Shown here one piece after another: positions 1-7,314 of a stretch of 64,000 bases of DNA; the first letter of the stretch is position 1; each line of letters opens with the position of its first letter. Position numbers and translations under genes: made by a program. The DNA comes from Desulfobulbaceae bacterium (GTDB taxonomy: Bacteria; Desulfobacterota; Desulfobulbia; Desulfobulbales; Desulfocapsaceae): positions 22,292 through 86,291 of the forward strand of contig JAFLKM010000008.1 of assembly GCA_019163335.1 (NCBI GenBank), given 5' to 3'. The notes under the pieces are model-generated. The model was not told the origin of the DNA, did not search any database, and saw only the letters and a list, made by a program, of their open reading frames with translations.

Positions 1-906
1 GTTGAGGCCAACAATGTCAAGAATGATTTGGCGGAGATTGACAGCAAAATCGCCCAGTACAAGGAAGAGCATATCAATGAGCTTCCGGAGCTTTTGCAGG
101 TCAACATGCAGAGTCTGCAGAATACTGAGATGAACAGCGACCGCCTCTCAGAACAGATGCGGGGCTTGCGTGAGCGTGAAGGGTATCTGCAGTCCCAGCT
201 TGTCAGTATTCCCCAGAGTCAGGGACAGATGCAGAAAAATCGTCTGGAAGAGTTGCAAGTAAAGTTGGATAATCTCAAGACTCGATTCTCCGATCAGTAT
301 CCGGATGTTATTGAAGTGAAAGCCGAGATTGCCAAGATTGAAAATGAGAACAAGGGCAAAGGTTCCGCCGCTCAACCCGGTGTGATGGCCGACAACCCCG
401 CCTATATCAATCTGGCAGCGCAGCTTGCCAGCACCCGCTCGGAAATTGCCTCGGTGGGCAAGCAGATTAAGTCAAATGAGGAAAAAATTGCCCATTATCG
501 TAAGGTGATTGAGGCCACTCCCAGGGTGGAGGAGTTTTTTCGGACCCTGGTCAGTGAGCGCGACAATCTCCAGCACAAGTACAGTGAGTTGAAGCAAAAG
601 CATATGCAGGCGCAGGTGGCCCAGGGACTTGAAAAGAATCAGCAGGGTGAGCGATTCAGTTTGATCGAGCCTCCCCTGCTGCCTGAAAAACCGAGCAAGC
701 CCAATCGTCTGGCCATCATGCTGATTGGCATTGTCCTGGGGATTGGCGCGGGCGTTGGAACTGCGGCCATGCTTGAGTTCAGCGACCAGTCGATCAGAAG
801 TCCTGAGGCACTGAGCCGGCTGACTTCCTCCCTGGTTCTGGTGACGATCCCGGAGATTGGCGGCAAGGAGAAATCTTCTTTCCGTAAGCAGGAGAGCAAG
901 GGCTGA
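1..906 (+). CDS. Polysaccharide chain-length determinant, PEP-CTERM locus type (5' truncated)
   Basis: The reading frame is open to the left edge of the window, so the N-terminus, with its first membrane segment and Wzz domain, lies outside. The visible 301 residues are mostly charged heptad-rich coiled coil, followed by a proline-rich stretch (LPEKPSKPNR) and a second membrane segment near visible residues 236-258 (LAIMLIGIVLGIGAG), then a short cytoplasmic tail. This is the layout of GumC/Wzz-like inner-membrane copolymerases that set exopolysaccharide chain length. The next two genes are a tyrosine autokinase and an ExeA-like ATPase, the order seen in exosortase/PEP-CTERM exopolysaccharide loci, which supports the subfamily. 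The identity is family knowledge plus context; the missing start prevents a length check. Confidence 0.85.
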   Translation, partial: VEANNVKNDLAEIDSKIAQYKEEHINELPELLQVNMQSLQNTEMNSDRLSEQMRGLREREGYLQSQLVSIPQSQGQMQKNRLEELQVKLDNLKTRFSDQYPDVIEVKAEIAKIENENKGKGSAAQPGVMADNPAYINLAAQLASTRSEIASVGKQIKSNEEKIAHYRKVIEATPRVEEFFRTLVSERDNLQHKYSELKQKHMQAQVAQGLEKNQQGERFSLIEPPLLPEKPSKPNRLAIMLIGIVLGIGAGVGTAAMLEFSDQSIRSPEALSRLTSSLVLVTIPEIGGKEKSSFRKQESKG

Positions 907-985
907 TTGCGGGAGAGTTTCGCCAGGGGTTCCTAACCCCGCAGTTTGAAAGGCCCTTATCTTGTTTATTGGGGGTTGGATAAAA

Positions 986-1843
986 ATGTTCAATTATACT
1001 CAGCCGTTTGCTGAGGGTTCTTATGGAGATATAACGATGAATCTGCGAAAAGCGCTGGATAAGGCTCAACAAGAGCGTCAATTTGATGTGTTGGCTGGGG
1101 ATAGTGGGAATGTTGCGGTGAGCAATATTCTTCCGTTGCAAAAGGAGTCCGGCAAGGATTGGCAGTCACCGGTCTATTCTGAATCTGCCCAGGTGCAGCT
1201 CCATCAGGACGTCCTCATGGCTAACAAGTGCGTGTGTATTGACCCCATGGCGCCGGTGATTGATTCCTACAAGGTGCTGCGAGCCCAGATCCTCCAGAAA
1301 ACCCGGGAAAAGGGCTGGAATACCTTGATGATCACCAGCGCTCAACCGGGTGAGGGAAAGACCCTGACCGCCATTAACCTGGCCATTACCTTTTCCAAGG
1401 AGTGTGATCAGACGATTATGCTCGTCGATTGTGATCTGAAAAAGCAGGATGTGCATAAGCGTTTTGGCTATGAGTCCGGCAGGGGTCTGGGTGACTATCT
1501 GGTCAATGATGCGGATATGAAAGAGATTATCAGTTGGCCGGGCATTGACAAGATGACGATTATCTCCGGCGGACAGACCATCCAGGATGGGACGGAACTG
1601 CTGGGCTCGCCGCGAATGAAGGCGCTGGTCCAGGATATGAAAGCCCGCTATGCCGATCGATACGTCATTTATGACGTGCCCTGTTTGCTGGATCGGGCTG
1701 ATGCCATTACCTTCGCCTCATTTGTTGACGGGATTGTGATGGTCACCGAGGCTGGCCGGACATCGGCCAAGGATGTCGAGAAAGCCTTGAGCCTGTTGCC
1801 GCGAGAGAAGGTGCTGGGGTTTGTGCTGAACCGGTTTCCCTGA
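986..1843 (+). CDS. Tyrosine autokinase (BY-kinase) of the PEP-CTERM exopolysaccharide locus
   Basis: A 285-residue cytoplasmic P-loop kinase partnering the membrane chain-length determinant upstream. Walker A is AQPGEGKT near residue 122 and the Walker A' motif LVDCDLKK near 149, as in CpsD/CapB/Wzc kinases; the C-terminal GFVLNRF is also typical. The first 60 or so residues form the MNLRKALDKAQ-type N-terminal segment of the PEP-CTERM-locus subfamily. The protein stops right after the core, with no tyrosine-rich tail, so classical tail autophosphorylation is not obvious. ATG at 986 follows a GGGGG-rich stretch; an internal ATG at 1037 has a good GGAG site 8 bases ahead and would begin exactly at the conserved MNLRKAL, so it is a serious alternative start. 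Confidence 0.85.
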   Translation: MFNYTQPFAEGSYGDITMNLRKALDKAQQERQFDVLAGDSGNVAVSNILPLQKESGKDWQSPVYSESAQVQLHQDVLMANKCVCIDPMAPVIDSYKVLRAQILQKTREKGWNTLMITSAQPGEGKTLTAINLAITFSKECDQTIMLVDCDLKKQDVHKRFGYESGRGLGDYLVNDADMKEIISWPGIDKMTIISGGQTIQDGTELLGSPRMKALVQDMKARYADRYVIYDVPCLLDRADAITFASFVDGIVMVTEAGRTSAKDVEKALSLLPREKVLGFVLNRFP

Positions 1844-1940
1844 AAACTTCCTGTTCCCGGCTGTCGAAGAAACTGTCATAGAAACGGAAAAAACAGGCCT
1901 TCCCGATTCCAATTAAGGTGTATTGCAAGAGCAGGTAATA

Positions 1941-3185
1941 ATGTACGAGAAGTTCTACGGGTTCACTGAAAAACCATTTCAGCTGGTACCAAATCCCAAT
2001 TTCTTATATCTCAGCACGAAGCACCAAAACGCCCTGACCTATCTGGAATATGGTCTTTCAGAAGGGTCGGGGTTTATTTTGCTGACCGGCGATATCGGTT
2101 CCGGAAAAACCACTCTGGTTCGCTATCTGCTCAATAAGGTTGAGAAGGATATCGAGGTTGGAGTTCTTTTCAACACCAATGTGGACTCCGATGAGCTGCT
2201 TGCCCTGGTCATGCAGGAATTTGGTTTGACCTCATCCCTTGCGAGCAAGTCTTCCTATCTGGATATTATTTTCCACCATCTGATTGAAAGGTACGCCCAC
2301 GGAAAACGGGTGCTCCTGATCATTGATGAGGCGCAGAACCTCACCCTCTCCGCCCTGGAAGAGGTGCGGATGCTGTCTAATCTGCAAACCGATGATCAAT
2401 TGCTGCTGCAGGTGATGCTGGTGGGGCAACCGGAGTTGAAGCGGAAGCTGAATGCCAAGGCCCTGGCCCAGCTCTCTCAGCGTATCGGGGTGCATTATCA
2501 TCTTGGCACCCTCAGTTACGAGGAGACCCGTGAATATATCGCCTTCCGACTGCAAAAGGTCGGCGGTGCTCTGGATATTTTTGATGAAGAGGCCATGGAT
2601 CTGATTTTCCGCGCCTCCCAGGGGATTCCCCGGGTTGTCAATCTGTTATGTGACACCGCGCTGGTGTATGCCTATGGCGAATCGGTGAGCCGGATCGGTG
2701 CCGAGGTGGTATCGCAGGTTATCCGTGATAAAGAGGGCTTCGGACTGATCCAGCAGGGTCAGGTCGATGAGCTTGCCGCGCCGACAGAGGTCATTGAATC
2801 GGCTGGCGTCGTTTCTGCTGATCTGGACCCCCGGATAGCTGCACTGGAGGCAAAGGTGAACTGGTTGCAGGTGCAGATAGAGAACCAGTTGACCCAGGCG
2901 AATCAGCTTGGAGTGCAATCAACGGAACGATTGATTGGGGAACTCTCCGGTCTTGTGACGAAGGAAAGGGAGAAAAGCGAAAAACTTCTAGTTGAGCGTG
3001 GCAAATTGTTGGCCACGATTGAAGCGCACCAAAGACGTACCCGCCAGGAATCACCATCCGAAATCTCTTTAGTAGCAGAAAAGACTGCCCCTAAAAGTGT
3101 CCCTGATCGCAATGCCGGCCAAGAGAGACCCCCACAGCCAAAAGAGAAAAAGTGGTACCAGCGCATAAGAGGCGGAACGAAATAG
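1941..3185 (+). CDS. ExeA/GspA-like AAA ATPase, PEP-CTERM locus associated
   Basis: A 414-residue ATPase. It begins MYEKFYGFTEKPFQLVPNP, the classic opening of the ExeA/GspA family, with Walker A GDIGSGKTT near residues 50-58 and Walker B LLIIDEAQNL near 125-134. The AAA module ends near residue 270. The rest is a family-variable extension with a predicted coiled coil (about 300-370) and a basic tail KKWYQRIR. Homologues sit in exosortase/PEP-CTERM exopolysaccharide loci next to the chain-length determinant and kinase, as here; the role is thought to be in polymer export or envelope assembly. The gene is 97 bp downstream of the kinase. ATG at 1941 is preferred over an upstream TTG because it starts the conserved motif and follows an AGG site. 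Confidence 0.85.
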   Translation: MYEKFYGFTEKPFQLVPNPNFLYLSTKHQNALTYLEYGLSEGSGFILLTGDIGSGKTTLVRYLLNKVEKDIEVGVLFNTNVDSDELLALVMQEFGLTSSLASKSSYLDIIFHHLIERYAHGKRVLLIIDEAQNLTLSALEEVRMLSNLQTDDQLLLQVMLVGQPELKRKLNAKALAQLSQRIGVHYHLGTLSYEETREYIAFRLQKVGGALDIFDEEAMDLIFRASQGIPRVVNLLCDTALVYAYGESVSRIGAEVVSQVIRDKEGFGLIQQGQVDELAAPTEVIESAGVVSADLDPRIAALEAKVNWLQVQIENQLTQANQLGVQSTERLIGELSGLVTKEREKSEKLLVERGKLLATIEAHQRRTRQESPSEISLVAEKTAPKSVPDRNAGQERPPQPKEKKWYQRIRGGTK

Positions 3186-3527
3186 AAATCTCGGAAATGT
3201 CGGAAATGTCGGCGGCGGCTTGATCTTGTCGGGGTTTGCTTGTCTTCCTGGACTTATTTTTTCGTGCCCATGCGCCGCATGGGATTCAGGAAAGATACTT
3301 GTCCCGTTCATCGGGGTAAGTGCCAGGAACGGTGTTAATCGTAACTCCCCCAACCCCCTCTTAACCTCAAGAGGGGGCTTGATCCCCGGTACAGTTATCT
3401 CCTTCCGTCCTACAACATTCCAAAATTCTCAACCACCTACCTCCGTTCTGCTCCTCCCCTTAGGTTAAGGGGAGGCTGGGAGGGGTTACCGCAGGGCTTC
3501 GATGTTTAGTGCCTTGCAGGTTATTTT
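3186..3527. repeat. Intergenic stretch with dispersed hairpin repeats
   Basis: No gene is visible between the ATPase and the tandem duplication. It holds a partial copy of the dispersed repeat described at 6421 (ACTTGTCCCGTTCATCGGGG at 3297-3316, reverse orientation) and two GC-rich hairpins: CCCCCTCTT/AAGAGGGGG at 3354-3377 and CCTCCCCTT/AAGGGGAGG at 3453-3475. A pair of hairpins of the same kind recurs at 33427-33476, so this is a second dispersed family. The hairpin at 3354 is 170 bp beyond the ATPase stop and could also end its transcript. Confidence 0.6.
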
Positions 3528-3819
3528 CTTGTTTTATAACGGTTTCCTGTCTGATTTCCGGTTGATGTGATTTGCTGAACGCCACGTCAAGAAACAGCTG
3601 AACGGATGCTGTTTCTTGATTGCGGCATAAGAGTCCGTAAATAAAACAAGCAAGAAAAGACTTTGCTTGTTTTATAACGGTTGCCTGTCTGATTTCCGGT
3701 TGATGTGATTTGCTGAACGCCACGTCAAGAAACAGCTGAACGGATGCTGTTTCTTGATTGCGGCATAAGAGTCCGTAAATAAAACAAGCAAGAAAAGACT
3801 TTGCTTGTTTTATAACGGT
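3528..3819. repeat. Tandem duplication, 138-bp unit, two copies plus a 16-bp third start
   Basis: The sequence CTTGTTTTATAACGG begins at 3528, again at 3666 and again at 3804, giving an exact 138-bp period; the two full units differ at only one or two bases. Each unit holds two perfect inverted repeats: TCAAGAAACAGC / GCTGTTTCTTGA with a 9-base loop, and AAAACAAGCAA / TTGCTTGTTTT with a 9-base loop that spans the unit boundary. A fragment of another dispersed repeat (AGTGCCTTGCAGGTTATTTT from 3508) leads into the first unit. The repeat ends two bases before the stop codon of the minus-strand HAD gene. An open frame runs through it but is just the repeat translated twice. Confidence 0.85.
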
Positions 3820-3821
3820 CT

Positions 3822-4394
3822 CTAAAAATTCAGGATGGCGCGGATTTCCTGCCAGCTTCCGACGCTTTGCAGGCCGTGTCTGCCCTGATTCCAGGGCTGG
3901 GAGAAGACAAGAGGGGTGATGGACACTTCCGCAAGTTGCAGGCAGGTCTCGATGCGGTCGTCGACAAAGTAGCGGAGCTTGTGCTCATGGATATAACGGG
4001 CCTTGTCGTCGTGATGGCCCATTGCTACCAGGCGGATATTGGCGCAGGCCGCAGCGGGGAAGAAATGTTCCAGCCAGTCCTGGACGGGTTGGTGCAGAGA
4101 GCGGGCGGTGATGATGGTGACCGGGGCTGCGCACGCCATGTCGCTGATGACCTGAACTGCTCCTTCCATGGGTTGCAGGCAGGTACCCAATGAATCCCGG
4201 AGGATGGCATCAAAAATCGTCTCCACCACTCCCACCGGGATGCTCAGGCAATCTTCTACCTGAAAACTGGTGATATCTTCCAGGGTGAAAGAGCAAAATT
4301 CATGCTCCTCACAGGCCAGACGGATAAAAGCCGCTGCCGTATCGGCAATGACTCCGTCCAGATCAAAACCAATCTCTCCGCTGTCAATTTTCAT
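3822..4394 (-). CDS. HAD-superfamily hydrolase, deoxyribonucleotidase-like
   Basis: A 190-residue protein with the HAD signatures in order: FDLDGVIAD near residue 9 (nucleophile Asp and acid/base Asp), IITAR near 95 (motif II), a Lys in HHDDKARYI and the acidic VDDRIET near 140. The small cap and overall length fit 5'(3')-nucleotidase-like phosphatases; the actual substrate cannot be told. Its ATG overlaps the stop of the upstream PanE-like gene as ATGA, so the two are translationally coupled. Downstream lie only repeats, and the hairpins there may terminate the transcript. Confidence 0.75.
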   Translation of the reverse strand: MKIDSGEIGFDLDGVIADTAAAFIRLACEEHEFCSFTLEDITSFQVEDCLSIPVGVVETIFDAILRDSLGTCLQPMEGAVQVISDMACAAPVTIITARSLHQPVQDWLEHFFPAAACANIRLVAMGHHDDKARYIHEHKLRYFVDDRIETCLQLAEVSITPLVFSQPWNQGRHGLQSVGSWQEIRAILNF

Positions 4395-5371
4395 CCGGTC
4401 GAAGTCCTTGTCGTATTCTGGGCGTCTTGTCTTTCCTGGCTGTAATTTCTTTCCATTTCCTTGATCTGTTTAACCGCCTCTTCATTGAAGGGAGTGGCAA
4501 TACCAACCCTTTTTCCTTCCCTGACCACAGCCCCATTGATCGCCTCGATCTCGGTGGGTCGTTTACGACGCCGATCCTGGAGCATGGAGGAAATGTTTCT
4601 GGCCGTACTTTTGCACACCGCAAGGGTGGCCTGTACCGAATCTGTATTGATAGCCACACCACAGGCCCTGGCCACCGTTTCGGCTTCCTTGACAAGTTTT
4701 TTCAGTCGGCTGCGGGCGGCACAGGAGGTGAGGAGCTGGCCGTTGGTGCAGTTGTAAAGGGCGGTAAGCGGGTTAATCCCGACATTCACGAACAGTTTGG
4801 CCCAGAGATGATTCAGGATGTCGTCAGAAAGAGAAACTGACAGGCCGGACTCGTGCAACAGCTCTGCCAGTGTTCCCAGCAGTTGCTGTTGTTGCTCGCC
4901 GGGATGACCGCAAAAGCCCATATGGGTTATGCCCCGGCCCGCATGGCGCACATGTCCAGGGGCCAGCAGGGTTGCGCCCTCCGAGCTTACGGCAAAGGCT
5001 GGAGTTGTGGGGAGAGCTTCCCTCTCCTCCACATCAAGATGGCCAATCCCATTTTGCATGAATACCAGAAGGGTCTGGGGCGAGATGACGGGGCGGCAGA
5101 ATTGCAGGCAGCTTGCCAGGTCATGGGATTTGACGGTGAGACAAAGAATATCCACCGGGCCGATGATCTGGGGATCAGAACAGACGGCAACCCGCTGTTG
5201 CTGCAGATTGCCGTCTGTTTCGTAAAGTATCCCCTGATCATTAAGAAGCCGTGCCCGCTCCTGCTGGTGGTCCAGGAGCAGGAGGCTGTGGCCGGAGGCC
5301 TCCATTCGGGGAGCAAGCAGAGCGGCCAGCAGGCAGCCGAGGGCTCCCGGTCCGGCGATGACAATACGCAT
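4391..5371 (-). CDS. panE: 2-dehydropantoate 2-reductase family protein (PanE/ApbA-like)
   Basis: A 326-residue cytoplasmic NADP-dependent reductase; in the family it converts ketopantoate to pantoate in pantothenate synthesis. The N-terminus MRIVIAGPGALGCLLAALL carries the dinucleotide-binding glycine motif. Further hallmarks are LCLTVKSHD (about residue 65), MQNGIGHLD (about 100), the LWAKLFVNVGINPLTAL helix holding the catalytic Lys (about 180), and the C-terminal EIEAINGAVVREGKR (about 285). The family is about 300 residues; a longer upstream reading frame exists, but homology begins only at this ATG. No strong ribosome-binding site is seen. It follows the lipoprotein gene by 25 bp and overlaps the HAD gene. 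Close paralogues act on other 2-oxoacids, so the gene symbol is likely but not certain. Confidence 0.8.
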   Translation of the reverse strand: MRIVIAGPGALGCLLAALLAPRMEASGHSLLLLDHQQERARLLNDQGILYETDGNLQQQRVAVCSDPQIIGPVDILCLTVKSHDLASCLQFCRPVISPQTLLVFMQNGIGHLDVEEREALPTTPAFAVSSEGATLLAPGHVRHAGRGITHMGFCGHPGEQQQQLLGTLAELLHESGLSVSLSDDILNHLWAKLFVNVGINPLTALYNCTNGQLLTSCAARSRLKKLVKEAETVARACGVAINTDSVQATLAVCKSTARNISSMLQDRRRKRPTEIEAINGAVVREGKRVGIATPFNEEAVKQIKEMERNYSQERQDAQNTTRTSTG

Positions 5372-5396
5372 TGTGTTTATCGATAGCGATGCTTGA

Positions 5397-6371
5397 TTAT
5401 TGAACGATCTGTGCCTCTTCCACGAGCACCACGTAACTGTATCCGGCGCCAAAATCCTTGTTGGCCCGGACGATGCCTTCGATGGTGATGATCTCCTTGT
5501 CTTTGGGCGGCTCGGCGCTGGTGGTGATAACCAGATCATGGGTATTTTTCAACGGGTCGCCGGTGCCATCCTGGATGTGAATCCAGTTTTTGCCCATGAT
5601 CATCGGGCTGAATTTGACCACCTTTCCCTGGACGCGGACGGTCTTGCCGTCCAGTGCAGTGTTCCCGGCAAAGAGTTCGGCCACGGTATGGCCATTCTCG
5701 CCTGCTGCCTTATCGACCTTCACCTCAGAAAAAGGGGCAATCGCTCCCTGGCTGCCGCCGGATTCCATCTTTGCCTGCATCGTAGCGGAAGGGCCTTCAG
5801 CCTTCACTGCCTCGGCAAAGGCTGTTGAGCTTGCTGTTTTGCCGGCATCTGTTGGGGCGGGGATCTGGCCATGATGGGGATCAGGCGCACCCTTTGCCAT
5901 GGGGCTGCCGGTCATCTCCGGGGAAGGAGCTGTCTGGCCCACAAGGCCGGGGGAGAAAATAACCGATTCAAAGGTTCTGTTCAGTGATTTGCTGGTAAAA
6001 TTAGGCATCACCATGCCGTCATAGTAGGAGATTGCGTCGCCGGTGTTGACCTTGAACTCAGGGATAGCTACCCATTGCCGAGCCTTCCCTGTATCCACCA
6101 GAAGATAGGTATATCCGGCTGCATCCATGGTTTCCAGTACCTTGCCGGGGATGATCTCCCCTTGTTTAGGGCTCGCCTGGGGCATGTTGGCTTTAGGGGC
6201 TTCCGCAACGGGGGCTGCGGGTTTTGGAGCGGTAATGGCGGCGGTGGGAATACTCTTCTCGGATGAGGTGCTGCCGCTTGCTTGTTCTTTTTTTGCATCG
6301 TCTCCCTGGCTGTTACAGGCAGTAAGGAGAAGACAGAGGCAGAGTGCTGAGAGTCGGAAGGTCTTTTTCAT
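5397..6371 (-). CDS. Lipoprotein with NrfJ-like and OB-fold domains
   Basis: A 324-residue exported protein. The signal peptide ends in the lipobox LLTAC (residues 15-19), so it should be lipid-anchored. A low-complexity Ala/Pro linker leads to a domain with GKVLETMDAAGYTYLLVDTG (about 75-95), which resembles the NrfJ-related domain found beside multihaem cytochrome systems. The C-terminal 95 residues (TVRVQGKVVKF ... IEGIVRANKDFG) look like an OB-fold of the nucleic-acid-binding/YgiW type. The protein duplicates the theme of two small beta-barrel domains in one chain. Function is unknown; a periplasmic redox-accessory or ligand-binding role is inference. A clear AGAGGA site precedes the ATG. 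Confidence 0.65.
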   Translation of the reverse strand: MKKTFRLSALCLCLLLTACNSQGDDAKKEQASGSTSSEKSIPTAAITAPKPAAPVAEAPKANMPQASPKQGEIIPGKVLETMDAAGYTYLLVDTGKARQWVAIPEFKVNTGDAISYYDGMVMPNFTSKSLNRTFESVIFSPGLVGQTAPSPEMTGSPMAKGAPDPHHGQIPAPTDAGKTASSTAFAEAVKAEGPSATMQAKMESGGSQGAIAPFSEVKVDKAAGENGHTVAELFAGNTALDGKTVRVQGKVVKFSPMIMGKNWIHIQDGTGDPLKNTHDLVITTSAEPPKDKEIITIEGIVRANKDFGAGYSYVVLVEEAQIVQ

Positions 6372-6420
6372 GGTGGTCCTCTAAAAGAATTATGTCAAAA
6401 ATGGAGCAGTTGTTCTCTCA

Positions 6421-6493
6421 CCCCGATGAACGGGATAAGTAGCTTTCGCAGATTAATTTCTTGAAAAAAAGAAAAGAATCTGCAAGGCACTAA
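6421..6493. repeat. Dispersed hairpin repeat, family 1 (full copy)
   Basis: This element starts CCCCGATGAACGGGATAAGT and ends TCTGCAAGGCACT. It has a small hairpin (CCCG...CGGG) and a long imperfect one (CAGATTAATTTCTT / AAGAAAAGAATCTG). The same pattern recurs at 27369-27446 (reverse), 46921-46997 and 47881-47956, in split form at 9533-9745, and as fragments at 3297, 3508 and 54157. It lies between the lipoprotein and SGNH hydrolase genes. Confidence 0.8.
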
Positions 6494-6527
6494 GTCTTGC
6501 GCTGCTCTGAAAATGGATACACGGAAC

Positions 6528-7055
6528 TTAGTCATCCTCAAGCAGAAAGGCAATGTACTCAAGGATGGATTTGGCCCACAGGTTGTAGCCTGCCTCGGTG
6601 AAATGAATCCCGTCCTGCTGAAAAAGTCCAGTCTTGATGGACTTAAATTTTGCGAACAAGTCGAGGAAACAGCAGCCGGACTGGAGAGAGAGGGCCTGCA
6701 TGGAACGATTGAGCTGTTGTACAGCCTCCTGGTCGATCCAGGAGATATGCAGGGGGAAAAGGCTGTTGAGGATGATCTCTGCCGTTGGGTAGTACTGGCT
6801 CAAGAGAACGACAAGCTTTTGCAGGGAATCTATATAGGTATAATCTTCCATGAGAAGATTATTAGTGCCGATCATGATGAAGATGATCTGGGGATCAGCA
6901 GCTTCTTCCTTTATCAGGGTCATTTTATTCAGGAGGCCTTGCGCGGTCTCGCCGCAGGTGCCCAGATTCTGGACTTCAAAATGAGCGATGCGCGTCTGCC
7001 AGTCGAAATTGGCAATCAGAGAATCCCCGAGAAAAAGTAATCTGCCCTGCTTCAT
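6528..7055 (-). CDS. SGNH/GDSL-family hydrolase
   Basis: A 175-residue single-domain esterase-type protein. All SGNH blocks are visible: LFLGDSLI (nucleophile Ser, about residue 12), the Gly of NLGTCGET (about 32), MIGTNN (block III, about 62) and the catalytic Asp-His pair in DGIHFTEAGYNLWA (about 150). No signal peptide is seen, so it is probably cytoplasmic. Family members cleave acyl or acetyl groups from lipids or carbohydrates; the substrate cannot be inferred. It stands alone, flanked by intergenic repeats, with no clear ribosome-binding site. Confidence 0.85.
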   Translation of the reverse strand: MKQGRLLFLGDSLIANFDWQTRIAHFEVQNLGTCGETAQGLLNKMTLIKEEAADPQIIFIMIGTNNLLMEDYTYIDSLQKLVVLLSQYYPTAEIILNSLFPLHISWIDQEAVQQLNRSMQALSLQSGCCFLDLFAKFKSIKTGLFQQDGIHFTEAGYNLWAKSILEYIAFLLEDD

Positions 7056-7314
7056 GTGTGCACGAATGGAGATGATAGGAGTTAGACGAGCTGCTCAATA
7101 AGAATGAAATGTCACTGAGTTTACAGGAAAATTTTGAAATGACACAAGAAATATTTTACCACAGGAACTTTTTTCTGCCAATTTTATTCCCCCTTGTCAG
7201 CGTTTTCTTGCCATTCTGACCGCATTGATTTTGTTTCCCGGAGGATTTTCCATGGCAGATCGGTGAACAAAGCCATGGCCAACGGGAAAGGCCGGGACCG
7301 TTCTGAACCGCCTT

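Noticed and set aside
3460..3723. Minus-strand open frame with an internal repeated peptide
   Set aside because: The peptide repeat is simply the translated 138-bp tandem duplication; no start signal or family.
3528..3819. CRISPR array
   Set aside because: The period is 138 bp with identical sequence throughout, so there are no unique spacers, and no cas gene is present.
5372..5539. N-terminal extension of the PanE-like protein
   Set aside because: The added residues are antisense to the lipoprotein gene and precede the conserved nucleotide-binding start.
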